11,001 nt of DNA from assembly GCA_947625585.1 (NCBI GenBank), contig CANQOZ010000035.1:1-11001 (forward strand), read 5' to 3'. Below are positions 1 to 6,326 of this stretch, piece by piece (position 1 is the stretch's first letter; each line of letters begins with the position of its first letter). The notes under the pieces are model-generated. The model did no database searches. It was not told the DNA's origin and saw only the letters and a list, made by a program, of their open reading frames with translations. The position numbers and the translations under genes were made by a program. The DNA is from an uncultured Eubacteriaceae bacterium (GTDB lineage Bacteria; Bacillota; Clostridia; Eubacteriales; Eubacteriaceae).

Positions 1-209
1 ATTGGAATGATTCCAATGTTTATGGCTGGAGTTAATAGGTATGTTGCAGCAATAGTTGATCCTGAGCCAATAATAACTAGGACAAACACAATTCCTAATA
101 GAATTTTCTTCTTAGGAGTATCAGCCATGTAATGTAAGGCACGAGCTGCAGTTTTTGCAATATTTTTTGGTTTTTTATGAGTAAAAGCTCCTGGTCCTCT
201 TCTAGGCAT
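1..209 (-). CDS. ABC exporter subunit, second half-transporter (5' part only, runs off the window)
   Basis: This is the beginning of a second half-transporter, expected to pair with the ABC subunit encoded just upstream; the pair would form a heterodimeric multidrug-type exporter in the cytoplasmic membrane. About 69 codons are visible. The N-terminus reads MPRRGPGAFTHKKPK, a basic Gly/Pro-rich cytoplasmic lead typical of BmrD/YheH-like partners, followed by a first membrane helix at about residues 36-57 (ILLGIVFVLVIIG...). The ATG at 207-209 lies inside the last codons of the upstream gene, giving an 8-nt overlap. It is preceded by AAGGAG at 216-221 with a 6-nt spacer, which fixes the start and suggests translational coupling. 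No ATPase domain lies inside the window, so identity rests on the N-terminal signature, the hydrophobic helix and the operon position. By inference from its partner's degenerate residues, this subunit should carry the canonical catalytic Glu and switch His. Confidence 0.85.
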   Translation of the reverse strand, partial: MPRRGPGAFTHKKPKNIAKTAARALHYMADTPKKKILLGIVFVLVIIGSGSTIAATYLLTPAINIGIIP

Positions 210-2040
210 TCAATACTCCTTCCATTAATTCCGGATCATCTTCCATTTCTTCAACAATTTCTGCTTCTTCTATATCGTTTAAACCTAATGGTTTTAATTG
301 CTCTTCAATTTCTTCAGCTTCGTAAGCGTTTTGAGATTTTAAAATATCCTGATAGATCTTATTGTTCTTTTTCAGATTTTCAGGTGTATCATAAGCGATT
401 ACTTTACCTTCATCCATGACAATAACTTTGTCTGAATCCTCAACAGAATTAATTCTCTGAGCAATGATAATAGTAGTCATTCCCTTTAAGTTCTTTTTAA
501 AGGAAGCTCTTATGTGTCTGTCTGTATCCATATCAACAGCAGAAGTTGAGTCATCTAATATGATTATCTTAGGTTTTTTCAAAAGAGTTCTAGCAATACA
601 GAGTCGCTGTTTTTGACCACCAGATAAGTTAACCCCGCCTTGACCAAGATCGGTATTGAGTCCTTCAGGTAGGGATTCAATGAAGTCATCAATAGAGGCA
701 TCACGACAAGCCTGCATCATTTCTTGTTCAGTTGCATCTTGTTTACCCCAGCGGAGATTATCAGCTATCGTACCGGAGAATAAAACATTATTTTGAAGAA
801 CCATACCAATAGCATCTCTTAATGTTGTAATCTCATATTTATCAATATTTTCTCCACCTACTTTAACGACACCTTTTGTTACATTATAGAGTCTAGGAAT
901 AAGCTGAACTAAACTTGACTTGGATGAACCTGTTCCTCCAAGAATACCTATAGTACTTCCAGAGTTTATGTCTAGGTTAATATCAGACAGAATGTCTTCT
1001 TCAGCGCTTGTATTATATTTAAAGTAGACATCATCAAACTCTACAGAACCATTTTTAACTTCAAGTCCTGGAACAGCATTAGCATTTGTAATATCGCTTT
1101 TTTCATCAAATACTTCTTTAATTCGAGATAGTGATGAGAAAGAAATAGTTAACATCATTATTGACTGACCGATCATCATAAGACTCATTAGAATCTGAGT
1201 ACAGTAAGTAATGAAGCTTATTAGTTCACCAGTTAAGAAGGTTCCTCTGATTATCATATTTCCACCAAACCAGATGATAGCGAGAATAGTTCCGTTCATA
1301 ACTAACATCATGACAGGGAATATGGATATAAGTAGAATCTGAGCATGGAGTAATGCCTTCATCAATTTTTCATTTGATTCAGCAAATTTTTCCTTTTCAT
1401 AGTTTTGACGGTTAAATGCTTTAACTGTTCGAATACCAATCAGGTTTTCTTGAACGTCTCTATTTAAGATATCGGTACGTTCGAGCATGTACTTAAATCT
1501 TGGAAAGGTCTTACTCATTAAGAAAACAAGTATGGCAGCTAGTAGGACAATACTAACTAGGAATATTTCAACTAGTTCTGCGTTAATACTCCTTGCTACA
1601 ATTGTTGCTGCTATGAGCATGACAGGAGAGCGAACAAGAACTCTGATAACCATCATATAAGCCATCTGAACATTCGTAATATCCGTAGTTAACCTAGTAA
1701 TTAAGGAAGGCGTACTGAAGTTATCGATATTTGAGAAAGAGAAGCTTTGAATTTTATCAAACAGTCCTTTTCTAAGTTCAGCTCCAAAGCCGATTCCACC
1801 TCTTGCAGCAAAGATTCCAGATAAAATACCAAAAGCTAAGGAGATACAGGCATATAGGATCATCTGTCCACCTTGTTGGTAAATGACATCCAGATTTCTG
1901 TTAGCTACGCCAACATCGACTATTCTAGACATTAAAAGTGGGATATTTATTTCAAAGAGAACTTCAAAAATAACAGTAATGGAGGCAAGAATAGAAGGTA
2001 GCCAGTATTTTTTACTGTATTTACCAATGATTTTAAACAC
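202..2040 (-). CDS. ABC exporter subunit with degenerate ATPase site (BmrC/LmrC/TM287-like half-transporter)
   Basis: This 612-residue half-transporter has an N-terminal six-helix exporter domain (about residues 12-305) and a C-terminal ATPase domain (about 330-570). Visible motifs are Walker A GGTGSSKS (368-375), Q-loop Q416, signature LSGGQ (472-476) and Walker B IIILD (492-496). The residue after Walker B is Asp497 instead of the catalytic Glu, and the switch His is Gln528 (AQR instead of AHR). In heterodimeric exporters such as TM287/288, BmrCD and LmrCD, one subunit carries this degenerate set, so the gene is assigned to that half; its partner starts 8 nt before this stop. Residues 571-612 are an acidic Glu-rich tail beyond the usual family end. 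The start is GTG at 2038-2040, chosen because GAGGAGG lies at 2050-2056 with a 9-nt spacer. It overlaps marR by 8 nt, so regulation by that MarR protein is likely. The exported substrate cannot be told from sequence; a drug or other amphipathic compound is an inference. Confidence 0.93.
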   Translation of the reverse strand: MFKIIGKYSKKYWLPSILASITVIFEVLFEINIPLLMSRIVDVGVANRNLDVIYQQGGQMILYACISLAFGILSGIFAARGGIGFGAELRKGLFDKIQSFSFSNIDNFSTPSLITRLTTDITNVQMAYMMVIRVLVRSPVMLIAATIVARSINAELVEIFLVSIVLLAAILVFLMSKTFPRFKYMLERTDILNRDVQENLIGIRTVKAFNRQNYEKEKFAESNEKLMKALLHAQILLISIFPVMMLVMNGTILAIIWFGGNMIIRGTFLTGELISFITYCTQILMSLMMIGQSIMMLTISFSSLSRIKEVFDEKSDITNANAVPGLEVKNGSVEFDDVYFKYNTSAEEDILSDINLDINSGSTIGILGGTGSSKSSLVQLIPRLYNVTKGVVKVGGENIDKYEITTLRDAIGMVLQNNVLFSGTIADNLRWGKQDATEQEMMQACRDASIDDFIESLPEGLNTDLGQGGVNLSGGQKQRLCIARTLLKKPKIIILDDSTSAVDMDTDRHIRASFKKNLKGMTTIIIAQRINSVEDSDKVIVMDEGKVIAYDTPENLKKNNKIYQDILKSQNAYEAEEIEEQLKPLGLNDIEEAEIVEEMEDDPELMEGVLNA

Positions 2041-2563
2041 TACTATTTACCTCCTCTAAATCTGTTTTATTCAAATCACGCAGGATACAGATAGCATTCT
2101 GTCTTTTGTTATATTCGTTTTTGAAACTGTCACCACTAATGGAGATAATTTCATTCTCTAAATGTTTATTAAGTTTAGTCATAAGTTCAAGTAAGATATG
2201 TTTTTCATCAGGGGTTAGACAGTTAAAAAACTTAAACTTAAGTTTTGGACGTGAGTCTTTCGCTTTTTGAGTTAAGCAATTAACGATAACCCTTTTATCT
2301 TTCTTAGAAGGTTGTCTTTTAACAAGTCCATTTTGTTCCATCTTTGATAAAAGCTCATTAATAGAAGATGTATTCATACCGACACGGGTAGCCAGTTCTT
2401 TTGTTTTTAGTGAATCTTCCATTGAAAGAACAGCCATGATTCGTCCCTGACCTTTTGTTATGTCAATATGTTCACAATCTTTAACTCTTTTATAATAGTT
2501 AAGTTTATGGATTAACCAGTCAAAGAGTTTGAAGCTTTCAAAGAGTTCAAAATTTGACTGCAT
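2033..2563 (-). CDS. MarR-family transcriptional regulator
   Basis: This is a winged helix-turn-helix regulator, about 176 residues, a little longer than the usual 140-160 for MarR proteins. The fold is readable: an N-terminal dimerisation helix (FELFESFKLFDWLIHKLNYY), a winged-helix core with recognition helix around NTSSINELLSKMEQNG, and the wing KRQPSKKDKRVIV, which includes the family DxR element (DKR). C-terminal helices complete the dimer interface. An in-frame ATG three codons upstream (2570-2572) abuts the AAAGGA ribosome binding site at 2573-2578 with no spacer. The ATG at 2561-2563 has a 9-nt spacer and is therefore preferred. The gene is first in an operon with two ABC subunits, and its last 8 nt overlap the first of them. 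MarR proteins in this position usually repress their own operon and release DNA on binding a transported ligand; the large palindrome upstream supports autoregulation. The ligand is unknown. Confidence 0.9.
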   Translation of the reverse strand: MQSNFELFESFKLFDWLIHKLNYYKRVKDCEHIDITKGQGRIMAVLSMEDSLKTKELATRVGMNTSSINELLSKMEQNGLVKRQPSKKDKRVIVNCLTQKAKDSRPKLKFKFFNCLTPDEKHILLELMTKLNKHLENEIISISGDSFKNEYNKRQNAICILRDLNKTDLEEVNSSV

Positions 2564-2593
2564 ACTATTCATTCCTTTCTTTTAATTGTTATA

Positions 2594-2599
2594 ATTATA
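2594..2599 (-). promoter_or_regulatory. Predicted -10 element of the marR-ABC operon
   Basis: TATAAT reads on the minus strand here, about 30 nt before the preferred marR start, which would leave a leader of roughly 25 nt carrying the AAAGGA ribosome binding site. The -35 at 17 bp spacing (TTCCGT at 2617-2622) is poor. The element sits within the edge of the palindromic operator, as expected for a repressible promoter. Confidence 0.5.
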
Positions 2600-2629
2600 A
2601 CCGGTATCGGTTTAAAACGGAACCGGTTA
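2598..2629. promoter_or_regulatory. Probable MarR operator: 32-bp imperfect palindrome
   Basis: The outer arms are TAACCGGT and ACCGGTTA, and 26 of 32 positions are symmetric about the centre. It also contains two smaller overlapping symmetric units: AACCG-GTAT-CGGTT on the marR side and the 8-bp perfect palindrome AACCGGTT on the far side. It is the most GC-rich patch in an otherwise AT-rich intergenic region and covers the predicted -10 and spacer of the marR promoter. MarR dimers typically bind palindromes of about 16-20 bp, so the length fits one extended site or two adjacent dimer sites. Assignment to this MarR protein is inference from position. Confidence 0.65.
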
Positions 2630-2681
2630 GATTTATAAAAACATTATTTTTCAAAAAACGGTAAAGCTGAAAGATTTGTAT

Positions 2682-2687
2682 TATAAT
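2682..2687 (+). promoter_or_regulatory. Candidate -10 element for the enolase transcript
   Basis: TATAAT lies 152 nt before the enolase start, without a recognisable TTGACA-like -35 at 17-18 bp. If used, the 5' leader would be about 145 nt and would contain two AT-rich inverted repeats. Other weak -10-like hexamers (TAAAAT at 2748-2753, TATAAA at 2811-2816) cannot be excluded as the true promoter. Confidence 0.35.
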
Positions 2688-2697
2688 TAACGTGAGA

Positions 2698-2720
2698 TTT
2701 TCTATTTTTTTAATAGAAAA
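2698..2720 (+). repeat. Inverted repeat in the enolase leader
   Basis: TTTTCTATT and AATAGAAAA form a perfect 9-bp stem around a T5 loop. Only one pair is G-C, so the RNA hairpin would be weak. A second small stem follows: TAGAGA at 2753-2758 and TCTCTA at 2770-2775. No known riboswitch family was recognised in the leader. Confidence 0.4.
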
Positions 2721-2839
2721 GAAAACGTTTAATAAAGTAATAAAGGTTAAAATAGAGAGTTTTGTTAAATCTCTAGTAATCCGCTTTATTTCACAGTTTA
2801 AATTTTTTTGTATAAATTTCTATTAGGAGGAATTCTTTT

Positions 2840-4138
2840 ATGAGCACATTTATTGAAGATATTGTTGCTAGAGAAGTACTAGATTCACGTGGTAATCCAA
2901 CAGTTGAAGTTGATGTCGTTTTAGATGACGGTGCATTTGGCCGTGGTATTGTGCCAAGTGGTGCTTCAACCGGTGCTTTTGAAGCGGTTGAACTAAGGGA
3001 TGGTGACAAAGCCCGTTATGGTGGTAAGGGTGTTTTAAAAGCAGTTGAAAATGTTAATGACGTTATTAGCGATGCTTTAGTTGGATATAATGCTCTAGAC
3101 CAAATCGGTGTTGACCGTATCATGATCGACTTAGACAACACAGATAACAAAGGCAAACTCGGTGCAAATGCTATTTTAGCAGTATCAATTGCTGTAGCAA
3201 GAGCAGAAGCAGATTCACTCAACATTCCATTATTCAGATATCTTGGTGGTACCAACAGTAAGATTTTACCAACACCAATGATGAATATCTTAAATGGTGG
3301 AGAACATGCTGACAACAATATCGACATCCAAGAATTCATGATCCTACCTGTCGGTGCTAAAACTTATCCAGATGCTTTAAGAATGGGTGCTGAAACATTC
3401 CATGCATTACAGAAAGTTCTTAAAGATGAAGGTCATTCAACAGGTGTTGGTGATGAAGGTGGATTTGCTCCAAATTTAGACAGTAATGAAGCTGCACTTC
3501 AAGCTATTATTAAAGCTATCGAAACAGCTGGATACAAACCAGGCGAAGATATTATGTTAGGTATGGACGTTGCTTCATCCGAAATGTACGACGAAGAAAC
3601 CAAAAAGTACAACTTAAAAGGTGAAGGCAAGAGTCTAACATCTGATGAAATGATTGAATTCTATAAAGATTTAATCAGCAAATATCCAATCATCTCTATA
3701 GAAGATGGTCTTGACGAAGAAGATTGGGATGGATGGGTAAAACTAACTAAGGAATTAGGAGACAAAGTTCAATTAGTTGGTGATGACTTATTCGTAACAA
3801 ACACCAAACGTCTAAAGAAGGGTATTGAAATGGGCGTTGCTAATTCAATCTTAATCAAAGTTAACCAGATTGGATCAATCACAGAAACTTTGAATGCTAT
3901 TGAAATGGCAAAAGAAGCTGGTTATACAGCTGTTGTATCTCACCGTTCAGGTGAAAGTGAAGACACAACCATTGCTGACTTAGTTGTTGCTACCAATGCT
4001 GGTCAGATCAAGACTGGTTCATTATCACGTACAGATAGAATCGCAAAATACAACCAGTTACTAAGGATCAACGAATACCTTGGTGAAGATGCACAATATG
4101 CAGGAATGGGCGCATTCTATAATTTAAAAGACTTCTAA
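2840..4138 (+). CDS. eno: Enolase (phosphopyruvate hydratase)
   Basis: Enolase converts 2-phosphoglycerate to phosphoenolpyruvate in the cytoplasm in glycolysis. The 432-residue length is standard and the gene is complete. Key features are all present: the mobile SGAST loop (40-44), His156 in GGEHADNN, the catalytic acid region GDEGG with Glu206, Mg2+ ligands Asp243, Glu288 and Asp315, catalytic Lys340 in LIKVNQIG, the SHRSGE signature (367-372) and Lys391. The start is fixed by AGGAGG at 2825-2830 with a 9-nt spacer, the strongest ribosome binding site in the window and consistent with high expression. The gene stands alone rather than in the gapA-pgk-tpiA-pgm-eno operon of many Bacillota. 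It is divergent from marR and convergent with the cassette at 4201-5142, and it has its own terminator. In other bacteria enolase also associates with the RNA degradosome and can appear on the cell surface; nothing here tests that. Confidence 0.99.
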   Translation: MSTFIEDIVAREVLDSRGNPTVEVDVVLDDGAFGRGIVPSGASTGAFEAVELRDGDKARYGGKGVLKAVENVNDVISDALVGYNALDQIGVDRIMIDLDNTDNKGKLGANAILAVSIAVARAEADSLNIPLFRYLGGTNSKILPTPMMNILNGGEHADNNIDIQEFMILPVGAKTYPDALRMGAETFHALQKVLKDEGHSTGVGDEGGFAPNLDSNEAALQAIIKAIETAGYKPGEDIMLGMDVASSEMYDEETKKYNLKGEGKSLTSDEMIEFYKDLISKYPIISIEDGLDEEDWDGWVKLTKELGDKVQLVGDDLFVTNTKRLKKGIEMGVANSILIKVNQIGSITETLNAIEMAKEAGYTAVVSHRSGESEDTTIADLVVATNAGQIKTGSLSRTDRIAKYNQLLRINEYLGEDAQYAGMGAFYNLKDF

Positions 4139-4169
4139 GTAGACAATATTTTTTATCTCATAAAAGTCA

Positions 4170-4195
4170 GGGGCACTCGATCGAGTGTCCCTTTT
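4170..4195 (+). terminator. Intrinsic terminator of enolase, probably bidirectional
   Basis: The left arm GGGGCACTC (4170-4178) pairs with GAGTGTCCC (4183-4191), giving nine pairs including one G-U, around a GATC loop, followed by TTTT. On the other strand the same hairpin is followed by TGACTTTTAT, so it can also end the minus-strand cassette whose last stop codon is at 4201-4203. Confidence 0.85.
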
Positions 4196-4200
4196 CATTC

Positions 4201-4512
4201 TTATTCATCTGTTCCGCCGAGCCGACTGATTACTTCTTCAGCCTGTTGTTTATCATCAACCGGTTCATAAACACCGGAAGCTAAATCTTTGACTAACCAA
4301 AAATGTTCATTTGTTTGGGCTAGAGTCATGTCATAAAGTGAGTAATTTTTGTTAATTTCCGTAATTTCTACATCTTGAAGATTGGCGATTTCAAAGATAT
4401 CAAAATTGTCGATATTGGCATTATAGAATTCCATGAATTCATCAATATTATTTAAGAATTGGTAAACTTCAAATTCTGGTCCAATTGCTCTTAGTAATAT
4501 ATTCTTTTCCAT
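4201..4512 (-). CDS. Unrecognised, strongly acidic 103-residue protein
   Basis: No family was recognised. The protein has no signal peptide or membrane segment. It holds 22 Asp/Glu and only 6 Lys/Arg, a net charge of about -16, spread along the whole length. The N-terminal half is helix-like and aromatic (EFEVYQFLNNIDEFMEFY), and the second half contains HFWLVKDLASGVYEPVDD. The ATG is supported by AAGGAAAT at 4517-4524, ending close to the start. It is the last gene of a minus-strand set, 68 nt after the DUF2442 gene, and the two proteins end similarly (ETDE and GTDE). Small acidic proteins beside toxin-antitoxin-like genes can be antitoxins, immunity proteins or DNA mimics, but that is speculation here. 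Coding status is supported by the good ribosome binding site, the ordinary codon use and the tight fit between neighbours and terminator. Confidence 0.75.
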   Translation of the reverse strand: MEKNILLRAIGPEFEVYQFLNNIDEFMEFYNANIDNFDIFEIANLQDVEITEINKNYSLYDMTLAQTNEHFWLVKDLASGVYEPVDDKQQAEEVISRLGGTDE

Positions 4513-4580
4513 TTTAATTTCCTTAATTAAATCTTATCTTTTTAAATATCCAATTATTGGGGAAATTAGCAGGAATGAGG

Positions 4581-4889
4581 TTATTCATCTGTTTCAAGTG
4601 GATCTTTCACTTTAGGTGAATTAAATAGCTCAAATGGATCTAGATCAATACAATTGTATTCATCCCGATTTCCCTCTAAATCCCAGGCAGCAGTTCCGTT
4701 TATAACAGTTGCAGTTTTCTTAAAAACTTCAATATCTTTTAAAGGTTCGAAGACAGTACCTTTTTTAATATAAGGTTTTACATCGAAAAGTCGAACAGAA
4801 CCGTCATTAAAATAGAGATAAATTTTATAATCATCGAACGGATAAACCTGATAAACAACTGGGAAAAATCTTGTAAAATCTAACTTCAT
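4581..4889 (-). CDS. DUF2442-family protein
   Basis: This 102-residue cytoplasmic protein is recognised as DUF2442 by its layout: a beta-strand opening (VVYQVYPFDDYKIYLYFNDG), then VRLFDVKPYI-KKGTVFEPLKD at about 32-52, and the hallmark NGTAAWDLEGNRDEYNCIDLDP at about 64-85. That length is normal for the family and the gene looks intact. The biochemical role of DUF2442 is not established. From memory of genome annotations, such genes often follow a DUF4160 gene and the pair has been suspected to be toxin-antitoxin-like. Exactly this arrangement occurs here: the ATG overlaps the TGA of the DUF4160 remnant as ATGA (4886-4889). There is only a weak AGAAAG upstream, so translation probably depended on coupling to the upstream frame; the frameshift in that frame may now lower expression. 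Confidence 0.85.
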   Translation of the reverse strand: MKLDFTRFFPVVYQVYPFDDYKIYLYFNDGSVRLFDVKPYIKKGTVFEPLKDIEVFKKTATVINGTAAWDLEGNRDEYNCIDLDPFELFNSPKVKDPLETDE

Positions 4890-5142
4890 AATGGTTTAAT
4901 TCTTTCTAAAGGTTCATGTTCTCTTGAAAGTTCCCAATCCTGTATAAGTTCATCTTTATGTATTTCATTCCAAGCGAGAACATATTTTAGTTGTCTATTT
5001 GGAAGATATCCCTTAATAATTGTACTTCCAAAATATCTATAACTGTACTAAAATTAGCGAATTTTGCATTAAAATGAGGCGGTAAATCCTTATCATAATC
5101 CATTAAAATTTGGATACCATCAAACAAAGATAACTGATACAT
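4886..5142 (-). pseudogene. DUF4160-family gene with a single-base frameshift
   Basis: Reading from the ATG at 5140-5142 gives MYQLSLFDGIQILMDYDKDL, then PPHFNAKFANFSTVIDI, and then runs to a stop at 4987-4989 after 51 codons. Moving to the next frame at a T4 run (A run at 5030-5033 on the plus strand) gives FGSTIIKGYLPNRQLKYVLA, then WNEIHKDELIQDWELSRE and HEPLERIKPL, ending at TGA 4886-4888. Adding one T restores an 85-residue protein of normal DUF4160 length with the family landmarks: a PPHFNA-type motif after an acidic stretch, the LPNRQLK motif and the WxxIHxDEL motif. The start is supported by GGAG at 5149-5152. The junction is not a good X-XXY-YYZ slippery site, so mutation (or a sequencing error in a short homopolymer) is more likely than programmed frameshifting. 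The intact frame on both sides implies the lesion is recent. Confidence 0.85.
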
Positions 5143-5177
5143 AACCTACTCCAACTTTTGTAGTAATCTTAACATGT

Positions 5178-5183
5178 ATTATA
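5178..5183 (-). promoter_or_regulatory. Candidate -10 element for the DUF4160-DUF2442 cassette
   Basis: TATAAT reads on the minus strand 36 nt upstream of the DUF4160 start. A partial -35 (TAGACT, four of six matches to TTGACA) lies about 18 bp further upstream. No other promoter is apparent for the three minus-strand genes. Confidence 0.45.
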
Positions 5184-5219
5184 CTAATAATAGCAATAAG
5201 AAGTCTAGGAATTAAATAA

Positions 5220-5254
5220 ACAACTAAGTTGGAATTAAAAAGTAACCTAGTTGT
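5220..5254. repeat. Inverted repeat containing two CAAC-N3-GTTG motifs
   Basis: The arms ACAACTAAGTT (5220-5230) and AACCTAGTTGT (5244-5254) pair at 10 of 11 positions around a 13-nt spacer. The left arm lies within a perfect palindrome, CAACT-A-AGTTG (5221-5231). The right arm lies within a degenerate copy, TAACCTAGTTG (5243-5253), 22 bp away. The arrangement suits two binding sites on one face of the helix as well as an RNA stem. Confidence 0.55.
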
Positions 5255-5354
5255 ATAAGTTTCTTTTTGATATTTTTTAAGGCGGATATTTAGCTTTAGT
5301 TTTAACTGAGTTGAGTAGAGTTTTAATCAAAGTTGTAAAAATATTAAAAAGGGA

Positions 5355-5365
5355 CAACCTGGTTG
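5355..5365. promoter_or_regulatory. CAACC-T-GGTTG palindrome, possible operator
   Basis: This perfect 11-bp palindrome is the third copy of the CAAC-N3-GTTG motif found at 5221 and 5243, and its following bases (GATAAT) resemble those after copy 2 (TATAAG). It lies just upstream of a TATAAT at 5383-5388 that could start a transcript towards the ZIP gene, so a bound protein would cover the -35 region. The binding factor is unknown. Confidence 0.4.
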
Positions 5366-5486
5366 GATAATCGTATTTTTTTTATAATTTAAGAAAGTTT
5401 ATCTAATTAAAAGAAAGTAGAAATAGCATTTTAACACCATTTAGACAATAATAACTCATAAGGAAACATCAACTAAAGTTTTAATT

Positions 5487-5492
5487 TATAAT
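5487..5492 (+). promoter_or_regulatory. Candidate -10 element proximal to the ZIP gene
   Basis: TATAAT lies 31 nt before the ZIP start, which would give a leader of about 20 nt carrying AGGAAAG. No good -35 was found. A competing TATAAT at 5383-5388, next to the palindrome, would give a leader of about 120 nt. Confidence 0.35.
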
Positions 5493-5517
5493 ATAGACAA
5501 ACAATAGGAAAGACATT

Positions 5518-6324
5518 ATGAACATAGCAAACCTAAATCCAATACTGCTTGCCTTTTTAGGTGGAACTTTTACCTGGCTAGCAACAGCAGCCGGTTCTGC
5601 AATGGTATTTTTATTTAAAGACATCAAGAAAACAGTTCTTAACACGATGCTTGGATTAGCTGCAGGTATTATGGTTGCAGCTAGTTTCTGGGGACTACTT
5701 GATCCTGCCATTGAACAGAGTGAAGCATTTTCAAATCTGCCCTGGTTGTTTCCTGTTTTAGGATTTTTAAGCGGCGGACTTATTTTATATCTAATCGATA
5801 AACTTCTTCCTCACATCCATGTGGTATCTCAACATAAAGAAGGATTTAATGCTTCCTGGCAGCGAAGTGTACTACTTGCCCTTGCAGTAACCATTCATAA
5901 TTTGCCTGAAGGTTTTGCTGTTGGCGTTGGATTTGGAGCACTTGCCCAAGATAATACCCCTGCTGTTTTCCATGCAGCCGTAATTTTAATGATTGGTATG
6001 GCAATACAGAATTTTCCTGAAGGGGCAGCTGTTTCAATTCCAATGAGGAGGGAAAATTATAGTCGATTTAAATCGTTTATGATTGGCCAGTTTTCAGGTT
6101 TGGTTGAACCAATCGGTGCCCTTTTAGGAGCAGTTGCAGTTTACTATGTGGCTCCGATTCTACCATTTATCTTAAGTTTAGCTGCTGGTGCAATGATCTA
6201 TGTCGTTTGTGACGAATTAATTCCTGAGAGTCAGATCATTGAAGATGGTGAAGTATCTTATGCAACAATTGGATTTATGCTTGGTTTTGCAATCATGATG
6301 GTATTAGACGTAGCGTTAGGATAG
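5518..6324 (+). CDS. ZIP-family divalent metal transporter (GufA/ZupT-like)
   Basis: This 268-residue integral membrane protein is predicted to bring Zn2+ or related divalent cations into the cytoplasm. About eight hydrophobic segments are readable. The metal path shows the two family motifs: HNLPEG (127-132) in the fourth helix and NFPEG (165-169) in the fifth, with Glu198 (GLVEPIG) in the sixth. A His-bearing loop (LLPHIHVVSQHKEG, about 97-109) lies between helices three and four, as is common in ZIP proteins. Length and motifs match the bacterial GufA/ZupT branch; metal specificity cannot be assigned from sequence. The start is supported by AGGAAAG at 5506-5512 with a 5-nt spacer. It is the first gene of a tight plus-strand operon: endonuclease IV begins 2 nt after this stop, with its AGGA inside the last codons of this gene. 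The CAAC-N3-GTTG palindromes upstream are candidate control sites. Confidence 0.95.
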   Translation: MNIANLNPILLAFLGGTFTWLATAAGSAMVFLFKDIKKTVLNTMLGLAAGIMVAASFWGLLDPAIEQSEAFSNLPWLFPVLGFLSGGLILYLIDKLLPHIHVVSQHKEGFNASWQRSVLLALAVTIHNLPEGFAVGVGFGALAQDNTPAVFHAAVILMIGMAIQNFPEGAAVSIPMRRENYSRFKSFMIGQFSGLVEPIGALLGAVAVYYVAPILPFILSLAAGAMIYVVCDELIPESQIIEDGEVSYATIGFMLGFAIMMVLDVALG

Positions 6325-6326
6325 TT

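Larger units (their letters stand above)
5143..5517. other. Gene-free divergent intergenic region
   Basis: These 375 very AT-rich bases separate the divergent DUF4160 remnant and ZIP transporter genes. No open frame of note was seen on either strand. The region holds the promoters of both directions, three related CAAC-N3-GTTG motifs, an 11-bp imperfect inverted repeat and several copies of AGTTTTAA without clear meaning. No known RNA family was recognised. Confidence 0.7.

Noticed and set aside
177..419. Open frame of 80 codons on the plus strand
   Set aside because: It lies antisense to the conserved ends of the two ABC genes, has a low-complexity Leu/Ser-rich translation and no ribosome binding site.
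2688..2839. Riboswitch or attenuator in the enolase leader
   Set aside because: The two stems are short and almost all A-T, no known aptamer core is visible and there is no terminator-antiterminator pair.
2791..3339. Two minus-strand open frames (2791-3009 and 3016-3339)
   Set aside because: Both are antisense shadows of enolase, whose frame is fully conserved.
5025..5040. Programmed -1 frameshift in the DUF4160 gene
   Set aside because: The junction lacks a canonical X-XXY-YYZ heptamer and no strong downstream pseudoknot or stem was seen, so a deletion or sequencing error is simpler.
5481..6043. Minus-strand open frames at 5481-5711 and 5846-6043
   Set aside because: They are antisense to the ZIP gene with no supporting ribosome binding site or recognisable family.
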